A stretch of DNA of 7,558 nt from Acidobacteriaceae bacterium (GTDB taxonomy: Bacteria > Acidobacteriota > Terriglobia > Terriglobales > SbA1). The notes under the pieces are model-generated. The model was not told the origin of the DNA. It saw only the letters and a program-made list of their open reading frames with translations, and did not search any database. Positions 1 to 7,286 of this stretch are shown piece by piece. Made by a program: the position numbers and the translations under genes. Positions within the stretch are counted from its first letter, which is position 1; the number at the start of each line of letters is the position of its first letter. The stretch is from the NCBI GenBank assembly GCA_019237515.1, contig JAFAGX010000388.1:1-7558 (forward strand), given 5' to 3'.

Positions 1-618
1 TATCTCGATGCGTTGGATTATTACCAGGCTGCGGAGAGAAAAGCTCCGAAGAACAGCCCGATATGGAACAAGATCGGAATTACCGAGCTGTTATTACAGC
101 ATTACAAAGATGCCAGAAAGGATTTCGATCGCGCTATTCATTTTGACCATCAGTTTGCAGACGCGCACAACAATTTGGGGGTCATTTGGTATCTGCAAAA
201 AAAGTATGGAAATGCCGTCAAGCAATATGAAACCGCGCTGAAATTTCGACCGGATTCAGCGTCTTACTATAGCAATCTCGGTGCAGCGTATTTTTCAAAG
301 AAAGAGTTTGAAAAAGCGACTGGGGCTTACATGGAAGCTGTGCGGCTCGATCCGACGGTCTTCGAACGCACCTCGCACACCGGGATCTCAGCACAAATGG
401 CCTCGCCTGAGGATCGGGCTCATTTCGAGTTTGTCCTCGCCAAGCTCTTTGCCAAAGAGGGCGATAGTGATAGGTCCATCGAATACCTGAAGCGCGCCAT
501 GGAAGAAGGCTACAAGGGCATTGACGATGTCTATAAAGACCCGGATTTCGAACACTTGCGCAGCGACGCTCGTTTCACGCAATTGATGGCAGCGCGGCCC
601 CCGGCAATTCCAGAGTAG
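1..618 (+). CDS. Tetratricopeptide-repeat (TPR) protein, C-terminal part (5' truncated)
   Basis: The reading frame is open from base 1 to the TAG at 616-618, giving 205 visible residues. The true start lies left of the window; the TTG at 13 is only an internal leucine. Four TPR-like units can be read (visible-residue numbers): about 19-51, 52-85, 86-119 and 139-171, preceded by the end of another at 7-18. They show the usual spacing of small and aromatic residues, such as NNLGVIWYLQKKYGNAVKQY and SNLGAAYFSKKEFEKATGAY, with Asp/Pro at the turns. TPR solenoids are protein-protein interaction scaffolds, so no enzymatic role is implied. The tail at 177-197, with PDFEHLRSDARF, resembles a terminal motif I have seen in TPR proteins that carry extra N-terminal domains. 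The missing part could therefore be a kinase, a transcription regulator or a signal peptide. The family is clear; the specific function is unknown. Confidence 0.9.
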   Translation, partial: YLDALDYYQAAERKAPKNSPIWNKIGITELLLQHYKDARKDFDRAIHFDHQFADAHNNLGVIWYLQKKYGNAVKQYETALKFRPDSASYYSNLGAAYFSKKEFEKATGAYMEAVRLDPTVFERTSHTGISAQMASPEDRAHFEFVLAKLFAKEGDSDRSIEYLKRAMEEGYKGIDDVYKDPDFEHLRSDARFTQLMAARPPAIPE

Positions 619-734
619 CTGGTTGGTAAGTAGCGTTACAAATATTTACAAACCCGTTCGCAACTTTACCGTGGGTTAGGGTTCAATTAGTACACATAAC
701 TCCTGAAAACACAGGGTGAGTAAGGAGAAACGGT

Positions 735-790
735 AGCCCATCGGTTGTCGACCCGAGCACGCCCCAAGCAGACAACCGGTGGGCTTTTTT
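735..790 (+). terminator. Intrinsic (Rho-independent) terminator with a long stem
   Basis: Left arm 735-749 (AGCCCATCGGTTGTC) pairs with right arm 771-785 (GACAACCGGTGGGCT) over 15 positions, with a single G-U pair at 741/779. The loop is 21 nt (750-770). Six T residues (785-790) follow the stem directly on the + strand. There is no T-run on the other side, so the terminator works left to right. It lies 117 bases after the TPR stop and ends 35 bases before the proposed lhr promoter, so it would separate the two transcription units. The stem is longer and the loop larger than in a minimal terminator, which leaves room for it to be the 3' end of a small RNA or an attenuator. Confidence 0.8.
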
Positions 791-824
791 CTGCCGCGCA
801 TTCATTTCCAAATAGGCGAATGTT

Positions 825-853
825 TTGCGAAAGCCGAGGATTCCATTTACAAT
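825..853 (+). promoter_or_regulatory. Candidate sigma70-like promoter of lhr (probably leaderless)
   Basis: A -35-like box TTGCGA (825-830; 4 of 6 to TTGACA) and a -10-like box TACAAT (848-853; 5 of 6 to TATAAT) are separated by exactly 17 bases. Transcription would be expected to begin about 7-9 bases after the -10 box, at 860-862, which is the GTG start of lhr itself. No Shine-Dalgarno sequence sits at a workable distance before that GTG, which fits a leaderless mRNA. The promoter lies just downstream of the 735-790 terminator. This is a match by eye, not an experimental start site. Confidence 0.5.
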
Positions 854-861
854 AACGGCTA

Positions 862-3800
862 GTGTCCCCCGTCCCTTCCTCACTTCATTGGGCCCATCCT
901 CTTGTTCAGGATTGGTTTGTCCACAGGTTCGGCACACCCACCGAGCCGCAGGAGCAGGGTTGGCCACCCATTCTGGCCGGTCACACCACGCTGATCTCGG
1001 CGCCAACCGGCTCTGGCAAAACCTTAGCCGCGTTCCTTGCCTGCATTGATCGACTGGTACGAAAGGCACTTAATGGCGATCTTCAGGACCGTACGGAAGT
1101 TCTTTACATCTCGCCTTTAAAGGCCCTCGGAAACGACATTCAGAAGAACCTGGAGATCCCCCTCGGCGAGATTCTACAGATGGCAGGCCAGCGTGGGCTT
1201 CTGATGCCGCAGATTCGCACCGCCGTGCGCACGGGCGACACGCTGATGCACGAACGAAGAGCCATGCTGAAGTGCCCACCGCACATTCTCGTCACTACGC
1301 CCGAATCGCTCTACATTCTGCTTACGGCTGAACGTAGCCGAGCCATTTTGCGCGACGTGGAGACGGTGATTGTCGACGAGATCCACGCCGTTGCTGACGA
1401 CAAGCGAGGAGCACACCTGACGCTCTCGCTGGAGCGGTTGCAAGCGCTCACTAAGCGAAGACCTATCCGGATTGGCCTCTCGGCCACGCAGAAGCCGATC
1501 GAAGAAATCGCTCATTTTTTAACTGGAAACGGCAGGCCGGCGCCGGTGATTGTCAATGTCGGACACAAACGAAAACTCGACCTTGCCGTGGAAGTGCCCG
1601 CCACCCAGCTTGGGCCCATCGCCACCAACCAAATGTGGGATGAAGTATACGAGCGTATTGCCGAACTCGTACAACAACATCGCTCCACACTCGTGTTCGT
1701 GAATACCCGCCGCCTGGCAGAGCGCGTGGCGCATCATCTGGCAGAAAAACTCAGCGAAGAGAATGTCGCAGCCCATCATGGAAGTCTTTCCCGCAAACTG
1801 CGGCTGAACGCAGAGCGAAAACTCAAAGAAGGCGAAATCAAGGTGCTGGTTGCGACGGCATCACTGGAATTGGGAATTGATATTGGGACGGTGGACCTGG
1901 TTGTTCAGATCAGTTCGCCCCGGGCCATCGCGGTTGCGCTGCAGCGAGTTGGTCGCTCCGGGCACTGGCGAGGCGCGATTCCGAAGGGACGATTCTTTGC
2001 CACGACGCGCGATGAGCTCCAGGAATGTGCTGCGTTAGTTCGCGCCATCCGGCACGGCGATCTCGATCGAATCATGATTCCGAACTCGCCACTGGATGTG
2101 CTGGCGCAGCAAATTGTGGCGGCATGTGCTGCGGAGGCGAGTGCTGCGACAGCGATACTTTCATCGGCGAATGTTGTGCGAGATACAGCCGAGAACGAGT
2201 TTCCACCGGCAGGAATGCACGCGTTACACGAGAATAGCTGGGATGAGGACGAGCTTTTCTTTCTGATCAAGCGTGCATATCCGTACCGTGATCTTTCACG
2301 CGAAACCTACAACGCGATTCTCGAGATGCTTTCGGAGGGAATTGCGGCAAGACGAGGCCGCTACGGCGCCTACCTGCATCGCGATCGAGTGAATCGCCGT
2401 TTACGGGCGCGCCGCGGGAGCCGGTTGGCGGCAATCACCAGCGGAGGCGCGATTCCAGAAACTGCGTTGTTCACGATGGTGGCCGAACCAGACGGAGTTG
2501 TGGTCGGCACGCTCGACGAAGACTTCGCCGTCGAGAGCAATGCAGGCGATATCGTGCTGCTGGGAAATACCTCCTGGCGCATTCGCCGTGTCGAGGGGAA
2601 ATCCGGTCGCGTGTTGGTCGAGGATGCGCACGGTGCACCGCCTACAGTTCCTTTTTGGCTCGGCGAAGCTCCGGCGCGAACCCAGGAATTGTCCTGTCAC
2701 GTAGCCGATTTGAGGCGGGAGATCAGCGATCGGCTGGAGGCCATTTCTCCCGTTGGATTCTCGCCTTCCCAGCCGCTAGCTGCGGAAACGATCAACTGGC
2801 TCAAGCAGGAATGCGGTTTGGACGACTCTGGCGCTGAGCAGATGATCGAGTACATTCTGCAGGGCCGGGCGGTGCTGGGAGCGGTGCCGACGCAGGACAC
2901 GGTCATCGCTGAAAGATTCTTTGATGAAGGCGGTGGAATGCAACTGGTCATTCACGCTCCCTTCGGTGGGCGGGTCAACAAAGCTTGGGGCCTTGCTTTA
3001 AGAAAGCGTTTTTGCCGCAGCTTCAACTTTGAGCTTCAAGCCGCCGCCACCGACAATGGCCTGAATATTGCCCTTGCCGAGCAACATAGTTTTCCGCTTG
3101 GTGATGTTTTTCATTTCTTGAACGCTGAGACGGTGCAGCCGATTCTTGAACAGGCAGCTCTAGCCTCTCCAATTTTTGGAACGCGCTGGCGATGGGATGC
3201 GAACCGGTCGCTTGCGCTACTGCGCTTTCAGGGTGGCAAGAAAATCCCACCGCAAATTCAGCGCATCCGCTCGGATGACTTGCTCGCGTCCGTATTCCCG
3301 GATGTCGCCGCCTGTCAGGAAAACATTGTAGGAGATATTCAGATTCCCGATCACCCGCTGGTGAACGAGGTCATGAAAGATGTCCTCAGCGAAGCCATGG
3401 ATCTGGAAGGGCTGAAGGACCTGCTGCGTCGGATCGAAGCCGGTAAGATCCGTGTCTTGGCAGTGGACACGCCTGTTCCATCGCAGTTCTCACACGAAAT
3501 TCTGAATGCCAATCCTTACGCTTATCTCGACGATGCGCCTCTCGAGGAGCGCAGGGCGCGTGCGGTCGAGATGCGCCGCATTCTGCCGGAATCTGTTTTG
3601 GAAGAGGTGGGGAAACTCGATCCAGCGGCAATTGCCCAGGTTCGAGAGGAGGCCTGGCCTGACGTTCGTGATGCCGACGAACTGCACGATGTATTGCATA
3701 CTTTGATCGCACTACCGGCCATTTCATCGAATGCCTTCGGGTTTGCGCTCGATCTCGGCCAGTGGCAATGGTTCTTCGACACCTTGGTGCAGCAGGGGCG

Positions 3801-5310
3801 GGCGATCGTTCTGGAGAGCCAAGGACGGCGGTACTGGATCGCAGTTGAGCGTGCAAAGTGGTTTGAGCTACTTTTTCCAGATGCCCGATTCGAGCAGCCA
3901 GTGGTCGACGTTGGCAACGCGCCGGCTACTCGCGATGACGGGTTGTTATCGATCGTAACTGGCTGGATGTCGCATATTGGGCCAGCTACTGCCACTCAAC
4001 TAGCCTCGCTGCTCGGTTTACCGAGCTCCGACATTGAAAAAGCGCTTCTGCGGATGGAGGCGAGCGGCTCGGTACTGCGGGGAAACTTTACTGGGCAAAC
4101 AGCCACGAACGAACCCATCGAACTGCGCCCGACTGGACAGCCGGGGGCGACTGTTCCTGCGCAGGTCGAGTGGTGCGAGCGGCGTCTGCTGGCCCGAATT
4201 CACCGGCTCACCGTAGCTACATTGCGCAAGCAAATTGAGCCAGTCACGGCGGCACAATTCATGCGCTGGTTGCTGCGTTGGCAGCACGTTGCTCCGAGTT
4301 CACAGGTTCAGGGCGAGCGGGCCACGCTCGATGTTCTGCGCCAGCTTCAGGGATTTGAAATTCCGGCGAATGCGTGGGAACGGCAAATATTAAGCCGGCG
4401 GATCGCAAACTACGATCCCAAATGGCTCGATCAGCTGTGCCTGACGGGAGCTGTCGGGTGGGGCAGGTTATCGCCACATCCTGCGACGCTGGAAGATTCT
4501 GCCAATGGCCGCCGCCGTGTAGTCCCTACCAGCGTTGCGCCGATTACGTTCTTTGTGCGCGAAGAAGCCGACTGGATGGCTTCCCACAACCCCATCGCCG
4601 ACCAGCCCGAAGCCCGCGGTTTGAGCGTGGGGGCGAAGCAGGTGCTCGATTTTCTGCGCCAGCGCGGAGCCTCGTTCTTCGCCGACATCGTTCGCGGTAC
4701 CGGAAAATTGAAGGCAGAAATTGAAACCGCATTATGGGAACTGGTGGCCGCTGGTATTGTAACGGCAGACGGTTTCGACAACTTGCGTTCGCTGATTGAT
4801 CCCAAGCGGCGTGCGGGGCAGGGAAGCGGTCGCGCAGCGAGACCTCGGCATAGTGCTGGCCGCTGGGCGTTGTTGTACACAGATCAAATGGTCGAACGCA
4901 ATCGTGCCAGCGAGGCGACCTGCTGGATGTTGCTCAAACGGTACGGAATTGTGTTCCGCGACTTGCTGGCACGCGAGACTAATTTGCCGAAATGGCGGGA
5001 ATTGCAAATTGCATTCCGCCGCCTGGAAGACCGGGGAGAAATTCGCGGCGGTCGATTTGTCGATGGATTTCTGGGCGAGCAATTTGCCTTGCCGGTTGCG
5101 GTGGAATCGTTGCGGGCCACGCGAAGGATGCCGCCCAGCGGGGAAACGATCATGCTTTCGGCCTCTGATCCGCTGAATCTGGTTGGAATCATCGTTCCGG
5201 GCGAGCGGGTTCCGGCGATCTCGGGAAGAACAGTCACATTTCGTGACGGTATCGCAGTGCAGGAACCGGCAGTGCCGGTAGTATCGCAACAGTCGGCAGC
5301 CCTCGGCTAG
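862..5310 (+). CDS. lhr: Large helicase-related protein Lhr, superfamily 2 DNA/RNA helicase, full length
   Basis: The 1482-residue protein is close to the roughly 1500 residues of E. coli and mycobacterial Lhr. The motifs appear in order: motif I APTGSGKT (47-54), Ia SPLKAL (84-89), Ib TPESL (146-150), II DEIH (172-175), III SAT (207-209), IV LVFVNTRR (277-284), V ATASLELGIDIG (331-342) and VI QRVGRSGH (361-368). Two RecA domains (about 10-420) are followed by a winged helix and a beta-rich domain to about 860. W599 in WLGEAPART probably matches the tryptophan that couples DNA binding to ATP hydrolysis in mycobacterial Lhr. The Lhr-specific C-terminal region includes EWCERRLLARIH (1103-1114) and ASDPLNLVG (from 1434). 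Family members are 3'-to-5' ssDNA-dependent ATPases that unwind RNA:DNA hybrids, linked to DNA repair. The start is constrained: an in-frame TAA (853-855) leaves GTG 862 as the first usable start codon, with no Shine-Dalgarno. No repair partner gene is adjacent. Confidence 0.97.
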   Translation: MSPVPSSLHWAHPLVQDWFVHRFGTPTEPQEQGWPPILAGHTTLISAPTGSGKTLAAFLACIDRLVRKALNGDLQDRTEVLYISPLKALGNDIQKNLEIPLGEILQMAGQRGLLMPQIRTAVRTGDTLMHERRAMLKCPPHILVTTPESLYILLTAERSRAILRDVETVIVDEIHAVADDKRGAHLTLSLERLQALTKRRPIRIGLSATQKPIEEIAHFLTGNGRPAPVIVNVGHKRKLDLAVEVPATQLGPIATNQMWDEVYERIAELVQQHRSTLVFVNTRRLAERVAHHLAEKLSEENVAAHHGSLSRKLRLNAERKLKEGEIKVLVATASLELGIDIGTVDLVVQISSPRAIAVALQRVGRSGHWRGAIPKGRFFATTRDELQECAALVRAIRHGDLDRIMIPNSPLDVLAQQIVAACAAEASAATAILSSANVVRDTAENEFPPAGMHALHENSWDEDELFFLIKRAYPYRDLSRETYNAILEMLSEGIAARRGRYGAYLHRDRVNRRLRARRGSRLAAITSGGAIPETALFTMVAEPDGVVVGTLDEDFAVESNAGDIVLLGNTSWRIRRVEGKSGRVLVEDAHGAPPTVPFWLGEAPARTQELSCHVADLRREISDRLEAISPVGFSPSQPLAAETINWLKQECGLDDSGAEQMIEYILQGRAVLGAVPTQDTVIAERFFDEGGGMQLVIHAPFGGRVNKAWGLALRKRFCRSFNFELQAAATDNGLNIALAEQHSFPLGDVFHFLNAETVQPILEQAALASPIFGTRWRWDANRSLALLRFQGGKKIPPQIQRIRSDDLLASVFPDVAACQENIVGDIQIPDHPLVNEVMKDVLSEAMDLEGLKDLLRRIEAGKIRVLAVDTPVPSQFSHEILNANPYAYLDDAPLEERRARAVEMRRILPESVLEEVGKLDPAAIAQVREEAWPDVRDADELHDVLHTLIALPAISSNAFGFALDLGQWQWFFDTLVQQGRAIVLESQGRRYWIAVERAKWFELLFPDARFEQPVVDVGNAPATRDDGLLSIVTGWMSHIGPATATQLASLLGLPSSDIEKALLRMEASGSVLRGNFTGQTATNEPIELRPTGQPGATVPAQVEWCERRLLARIHRLTVATLRKQIEPVTAAQFMRWLLRWQHVAPSSQVQGERATLDVLRQLQGFEIPANAWERQILSRRIANYDPKWLDQLCLTGAVGWGRLSPHPATLEDSANGRRRVVPTSVAPITFFVREEADWMASHNPIADQPEARGLSVGAKQVLDFLRQRGASFFADIVRGTGKLKAEIETALWELVAAGIVTADGFDNLRSLIDPKRRAGQGSGRAARPRHSAGRWALLYTDQMVERNRASEATCWMLLKRYGIVFRDLLARETNLPKWRELQIAFRRLEDRGEIRGGRFVDGFLGEQFALPVAVESLRATRRMPPSGETIMLSASDPLNLVGIIVPGERVPAISGRTVTFRDGIAVQEPAVPVVSQQSAALG
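5265..5279. repeat. Short near-perfect palindrome at the lhr 3' end
   Basis: ACCGGCA (5265-5271), one G, then TGCCGGT (5273-5279) form an inverted repeat inside the last codons of lhr, about 30 bases before its stop. As RNA it can fold into a 6-bp GC-rich stem with a 3-nt loop on either strand. On the minus strand it would lie in the 3' untranslated part of the M23 transcript, about 34 bases past that stop. Neither side has a T-run, so I do not call it an intrinsic terminator. It may be chance within GC-rich coding sequence. Confidence 0.35.
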
Positions 5311-5312
5311 CC

Positions 5313-6215
5313 TCACGGCAGTTTCAAGCTCATCAGAGTCGCAGGGTTTACGTAAATACCTTGCCAGCGTACGGCGACATGCAGATGCGGTCCGGTGGCA
5401 CGTCCCGTGCCTCCACTCAATGCGATTTCCTGGCCTTTGGTGACTTGCTCCCCTTCTTTTACCTCAAGCTGTGAAAGGTGCATGTAAAGGCTTAGCAGCC
5501 CCTGCCCATGATCGATGATGATGCAATTGCCCTCGAAGAAAAGAGGACGGGCCAGCAAAACATTGCCGCGATTTAGTGCCTTGACCGGCGTGCCCGAAGG
5601 AACCGCGTAATCGAGCCCTTGATGCATGCTCTGAGTTTCGCCATTGAAAACCCGCGCAGTTCCGAAGACATCGGAAATGGTGGCAGAGACCGGGGCAACG
5701 AAGTTTCCCTCCCATTCTCGATCACGGTCGAGATGCGAGAAGACATCTTCCTTAAGCGCGCGCTCTTGCCTGATCTCGACCAGTTGTTCTGAACTAGGCT
5801 CGGTGAATTTTTTGGCAACGCTGACCGTAATGTGACGGTATTTACCTTTGTTAATCGGGATTTCCTGCCGAACTGAGATCTCATTGCCTTCCGTCGAGTA
5901 CGCCGTCACAGTGATTGGGTAATTGCTGGAGCGAGTTTGGAGGCTGGCACCGGCGATGCCAAACCATACCTGATGTTGCGGGTCGAACGAGAAGAAAACA
6001 TCATGGTCCATCCACCTTCCGGAAACGCTTTTTAAGTGTAGGGGCGAAGTTATCTCGAAAAGAATCGGCGATCCGTTTACCACTCGCGCCGGTTGCCAAT
6101 GGACTGCCAGGGTTTGCGATGATTTCTTGGCTGAATTCTTTCCAGTTGCGGCGCTGCCAAAAACACTGCAGAAGCAAACCAGAGCAACGGCGATTTTCTT
6201 CCGTATGGGAAACAT
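5313..6215 (-). CDS. Secreted M23-family (LytM-like) peptidoglycan metallopeptidase
   Basis: The protein is 300 residues. Residues 1-23 form a signal peptide: positive MFPIRKK, a hydrophobic stretch, and a likely signal peptidase I site after SAA at 21-23; no lipobox is seen. A beta-rich region of unknown role spans about 35-130, followed by a charged, probably helical linker (140-168). The M23 domain covers about 170-295. It has the zinc ligands H198 and D202 (HxxxD in MHQGLDYA) and H279, plus the catalytic-type histidines H246 (YMHLS) and H277 (HLH). All LytM-type residues are present, so it should be an active zinc endopeptidase cutting peptide cross-bridges of the wall, in the periplasm. 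I chose ATG 6215 because it begins the signal peptide. The open frame continues to 6494, but that extension lacks export character and overlaps yihY antisense. It ends 2 bases from the lhr stop and is divergent from yihY. Confidence 0.93.
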   Translation of the reverse strand: MFPIRKKIAVALVCFCSVFGSAATGKNSAKKSSQTLAVHWQPARVVNGSPILFEITSPLHLKSVSGRWMDHDVFFSFDPQHQVWFGIAGASLQTRSSNYPITVTAYSTEGNEISVRQEIPINKGKYRHITVSVAKKFTEPSSEQLVEIRQERALKEDVFSHLDRDREWEGNFVAPVSATISDVFGTARVFNGETQSMHQGLDYAVPSGTPVKALNRGNVLLARPLFFEGNCIIIDHGQGLLSLYMHLSQLEVKEGEQVTKGQEIALSGGTGRATGPHLHVAVRWQGIYVNPATLMSLKLP

Positions 6216-6222
6216 CTTGACT

Positions 6223-6231
6223 AGGTTAGCA
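6223..6231 (-). promoter_or_regulatory. Weak extended -10 promoter candidate for the M23 gene
   Basis: On the minus strand, TGC followed by TAACCT (6231 down to 6223) resembles an extended -10 element (TG-n-TATAAT), with T1, A2 and T6 of the hexamer matching. It lies 7 bases before the ATG at 6215, so transcription would start at or next to the ATG, again giving a leaderless or nearly leaderless mRNA. No recognisable -35 box is present, and no clear Shine-Dalgarno is seen either. The match is weak and could be chance. Confidence 0.25.
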
Positions 6232-6261
6232 TTGGGCGCGAATGCCTCATTCACCGGAGGT

Positions 6262-6282
6262 TCACGTGAGAAGCTCACGTGA
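6262..6282. promoter_or_regulatory. Paired TCACGTGA palindromes (candidate operator) in a divergent promoter region
   Basis: Arms TCACGTGAG (6262-6270) and CTCACGTGA (6274-6282) are perfect inverted repeats separated by AAG. Each arm contains TCACGTGA, itself an 8-base palindrome (6262-6269 and 6275-6282), with centres 13 bases apart. The block sits near the middle of the 118-base region (6216-6333) between the start codons of the divergent M23 and yihY genes. Two self-complementary half-sites side by side suggest binding by two dimers of a regulator. As RNA it could also fold into a 9-bp hairpin with a 3-nt loop. No T-run follows, so it is not an intrinsic terminator. I cannot name the regulator. 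Confidence 0.5.
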
Positions 6283-6333
6283 GGGGCAACGCCAGTATTT
6301 AGGTCTGAATCCAAACACCACCTCTGGGTAGTT

Positions 6334-7278
6334 ATGGATGCCATGGCGAAATCCAACCTCAGCACCCGGGAGCAGATCGAATCCATCTGGAAACTAGGTG
6401 GACTTACAGTCAGGGATCTTGCCAAAAAAGTTGTTAACGGAGTCAACGAAGATAATCTCCTTGGCCGGGCGGCAGAACTCGCGTTTAACTTCATTCTGGC
6501 GATCTTCCCACTGATGATTTTCCTGCTCGCTTTGTTCGGCCTGTTCGCGTCTCATCGCAGAGATCTAGCTCATAACCTCTTTTCCTATCTTTCTGAGGCC
6601 CTCCCCCCTGATGCATATCAATTGTTTACGAAGACTATGCGTGAGATTATCCACGCCACAGGAGGCGGAAAGCTGACGTTTGGCTTGGTTTTGACGCTCT
6701 GGTTTGCTTCGGGCGGAACGAGTTCCATGATGTCCACGTTGAGCGGCGTTTATCGCGTTAACGACTCGCGTTCATTCGTGAAGTACCGTGCGGAAGCGCT
6801 TGGGCTTACGGTCGCCATTTCGATTCTGGTGCTCGCCGCCCTGGCGCTGGTGCTCGTCGGAGGGCACTTTTCCACTTTGTTCGCTGGTCAGTCTCGCGTG
6901 GACGGCGCCGTCTTGGTCGGATGGCGAGTCGTTCAGTGGATCGCTATTCTTTTCTTTCTTGGCGTGGCTTTCTCCCTGATTTACTACTTTGGCCCCGATG
7001 TGAAAGAACAGCATTGGTACTGGATTACTCCCGGGTCGCTGGTCGGGGTGATCCTGTGGCTGGCGGCGTCATTCGGCTTCCGTGTGTACCTGCATTTTTT
7101 CAACACATATAGCCGTACGTATGGTTCGCTTGCGGCTGTCATGATTTTGCTGATGTGGCTATACGTGGCCGGTCTGGCATTCCTGATCGGAGGGGAGATC
7201 AACGCTCAGATTGAGCATGCCGCAGCGCTTCGCGGGCATCCGGAAGCAAAAGCCCCAGGCGAGAAGCAAGCTGCCTAG
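6334..7278 (+). CDS. yihY: YihY/BrkB-family inner-membrane protein
   Basis: The protein is 314 residues, usual for the family. It has six likely membrane segments at about 50-72, 113-130, 155-178, 198-218, 230-250 and 265-289, between a polar N-terminus and a charged C-terminal tail rich in Ala, Glu and Lys. Family landmarks are RAAELAFNFILAIFPL (45-60), GGTSSMMSTL (127-136), YYFGPDVK (217-224), and the closing YGSLAAVMILLMWLY (263-277) with LIGGEINAQI (284-293). Older annotation as ribonuclease BN is wrong for this family, because RNase BN is the unrelated Rbn/ElaC enzyme. The real function is not settled; transport or envelope roles have been suggested. The start is ATG 6334, with ATG 6343 (M4) a possible alternative; neither has a strong Shine-Dalgarno. 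It is divergent from the M23 peptidase gene, with the paired palindromes between them, and convergent with the next gene 8 bases away. Confidence 0.93.
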   Translation: MDAMAKSNLSTREQIESIWKLGGLTVRDLAKKVVNGVNEDNLLGRAAELAFNFILAIFPLMIFLLALFGLFASHRRDLAHNLFSYLSEALPPDAYQLFTKTMREIIHATGGGKLTFGLVLTLWFASGGTSSMMSTLSGVYRVNDSRSFVKYRAEALGLTVAISILVLAALALVLVGGHFSTLFAGQSRVDGAVLVGWRVVQWIAILFFLGVAFSLIYYFGPDVKEQHWYWITPGSLVGVILWLAASFGFRVYLHFFNTYSRTYGSLAAVMILLMWLYVAGLAFLIGGEINAQIEHAAALRGHPEAKAPGEKQAA

Positions 7279-7286
7279 CTCTCAAG

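Noticed and set aside
645..693. Promoter-like boxes TTTACA (645-650) and TTTACC (665-670) with TAGTAC (688-693).
   Set aside because: TTTACA has no -10 at 16-18 bases. TTTACC has 17-base spacing to TAGTAC, but that matches the -10 consensus at only 3 of 6 positions; too weak to call.
691..790. Known riboswitch class (SAM, cobalamin, TPP, cyclic di-GMP, fluoride, ZTP considered).
   Set aside because: None of the conserved core sequences that I know for these classes is present; only generic hairpins and a terminator are seen.
818..855. Tiny upstream ORF (ATG at 820, ending at TAA 853-855) before lhr.
   Set aside because: It is only 11 codons, has no Shine-Dalgarno, and most of it lies within the proposed promoter, so it would not be in the lhr mRNA.
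683..1069. Minus-strand 128-codon open frame spanning the lhr upstream region.
   Set aside because: It crosses the terminator hairpin, the lhr promoter and the first Lhr codons, and its composition is not protein-like.
4431..5316. Long minus-strand open frames opposite lhr (such as 4732-5316, 194 codons, and 4431-4880, 149 codons).
   Set aside because: They are Arg/Pro/Ser-rich shadow frames of a real GC-rich gene, have no domain or signal, and lie opposite conserved Lhr sequence.
6296..6301. TATTTA as a -10 box for yihY.
   Set aside because: It matches only half of the consensus and has no -35 partner; the sequence at the expected -35 position is part of the palindrome block.
6216..6494. 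Upstream extension of the M23 reading frame (93 extra residues, minus strand, start near 6494).
   Set aside because: It overlaps the first 161 bases of yihY in antisense, contains no recognisable domain, and would bury the clear signal peptide beginning at ATG 6215.
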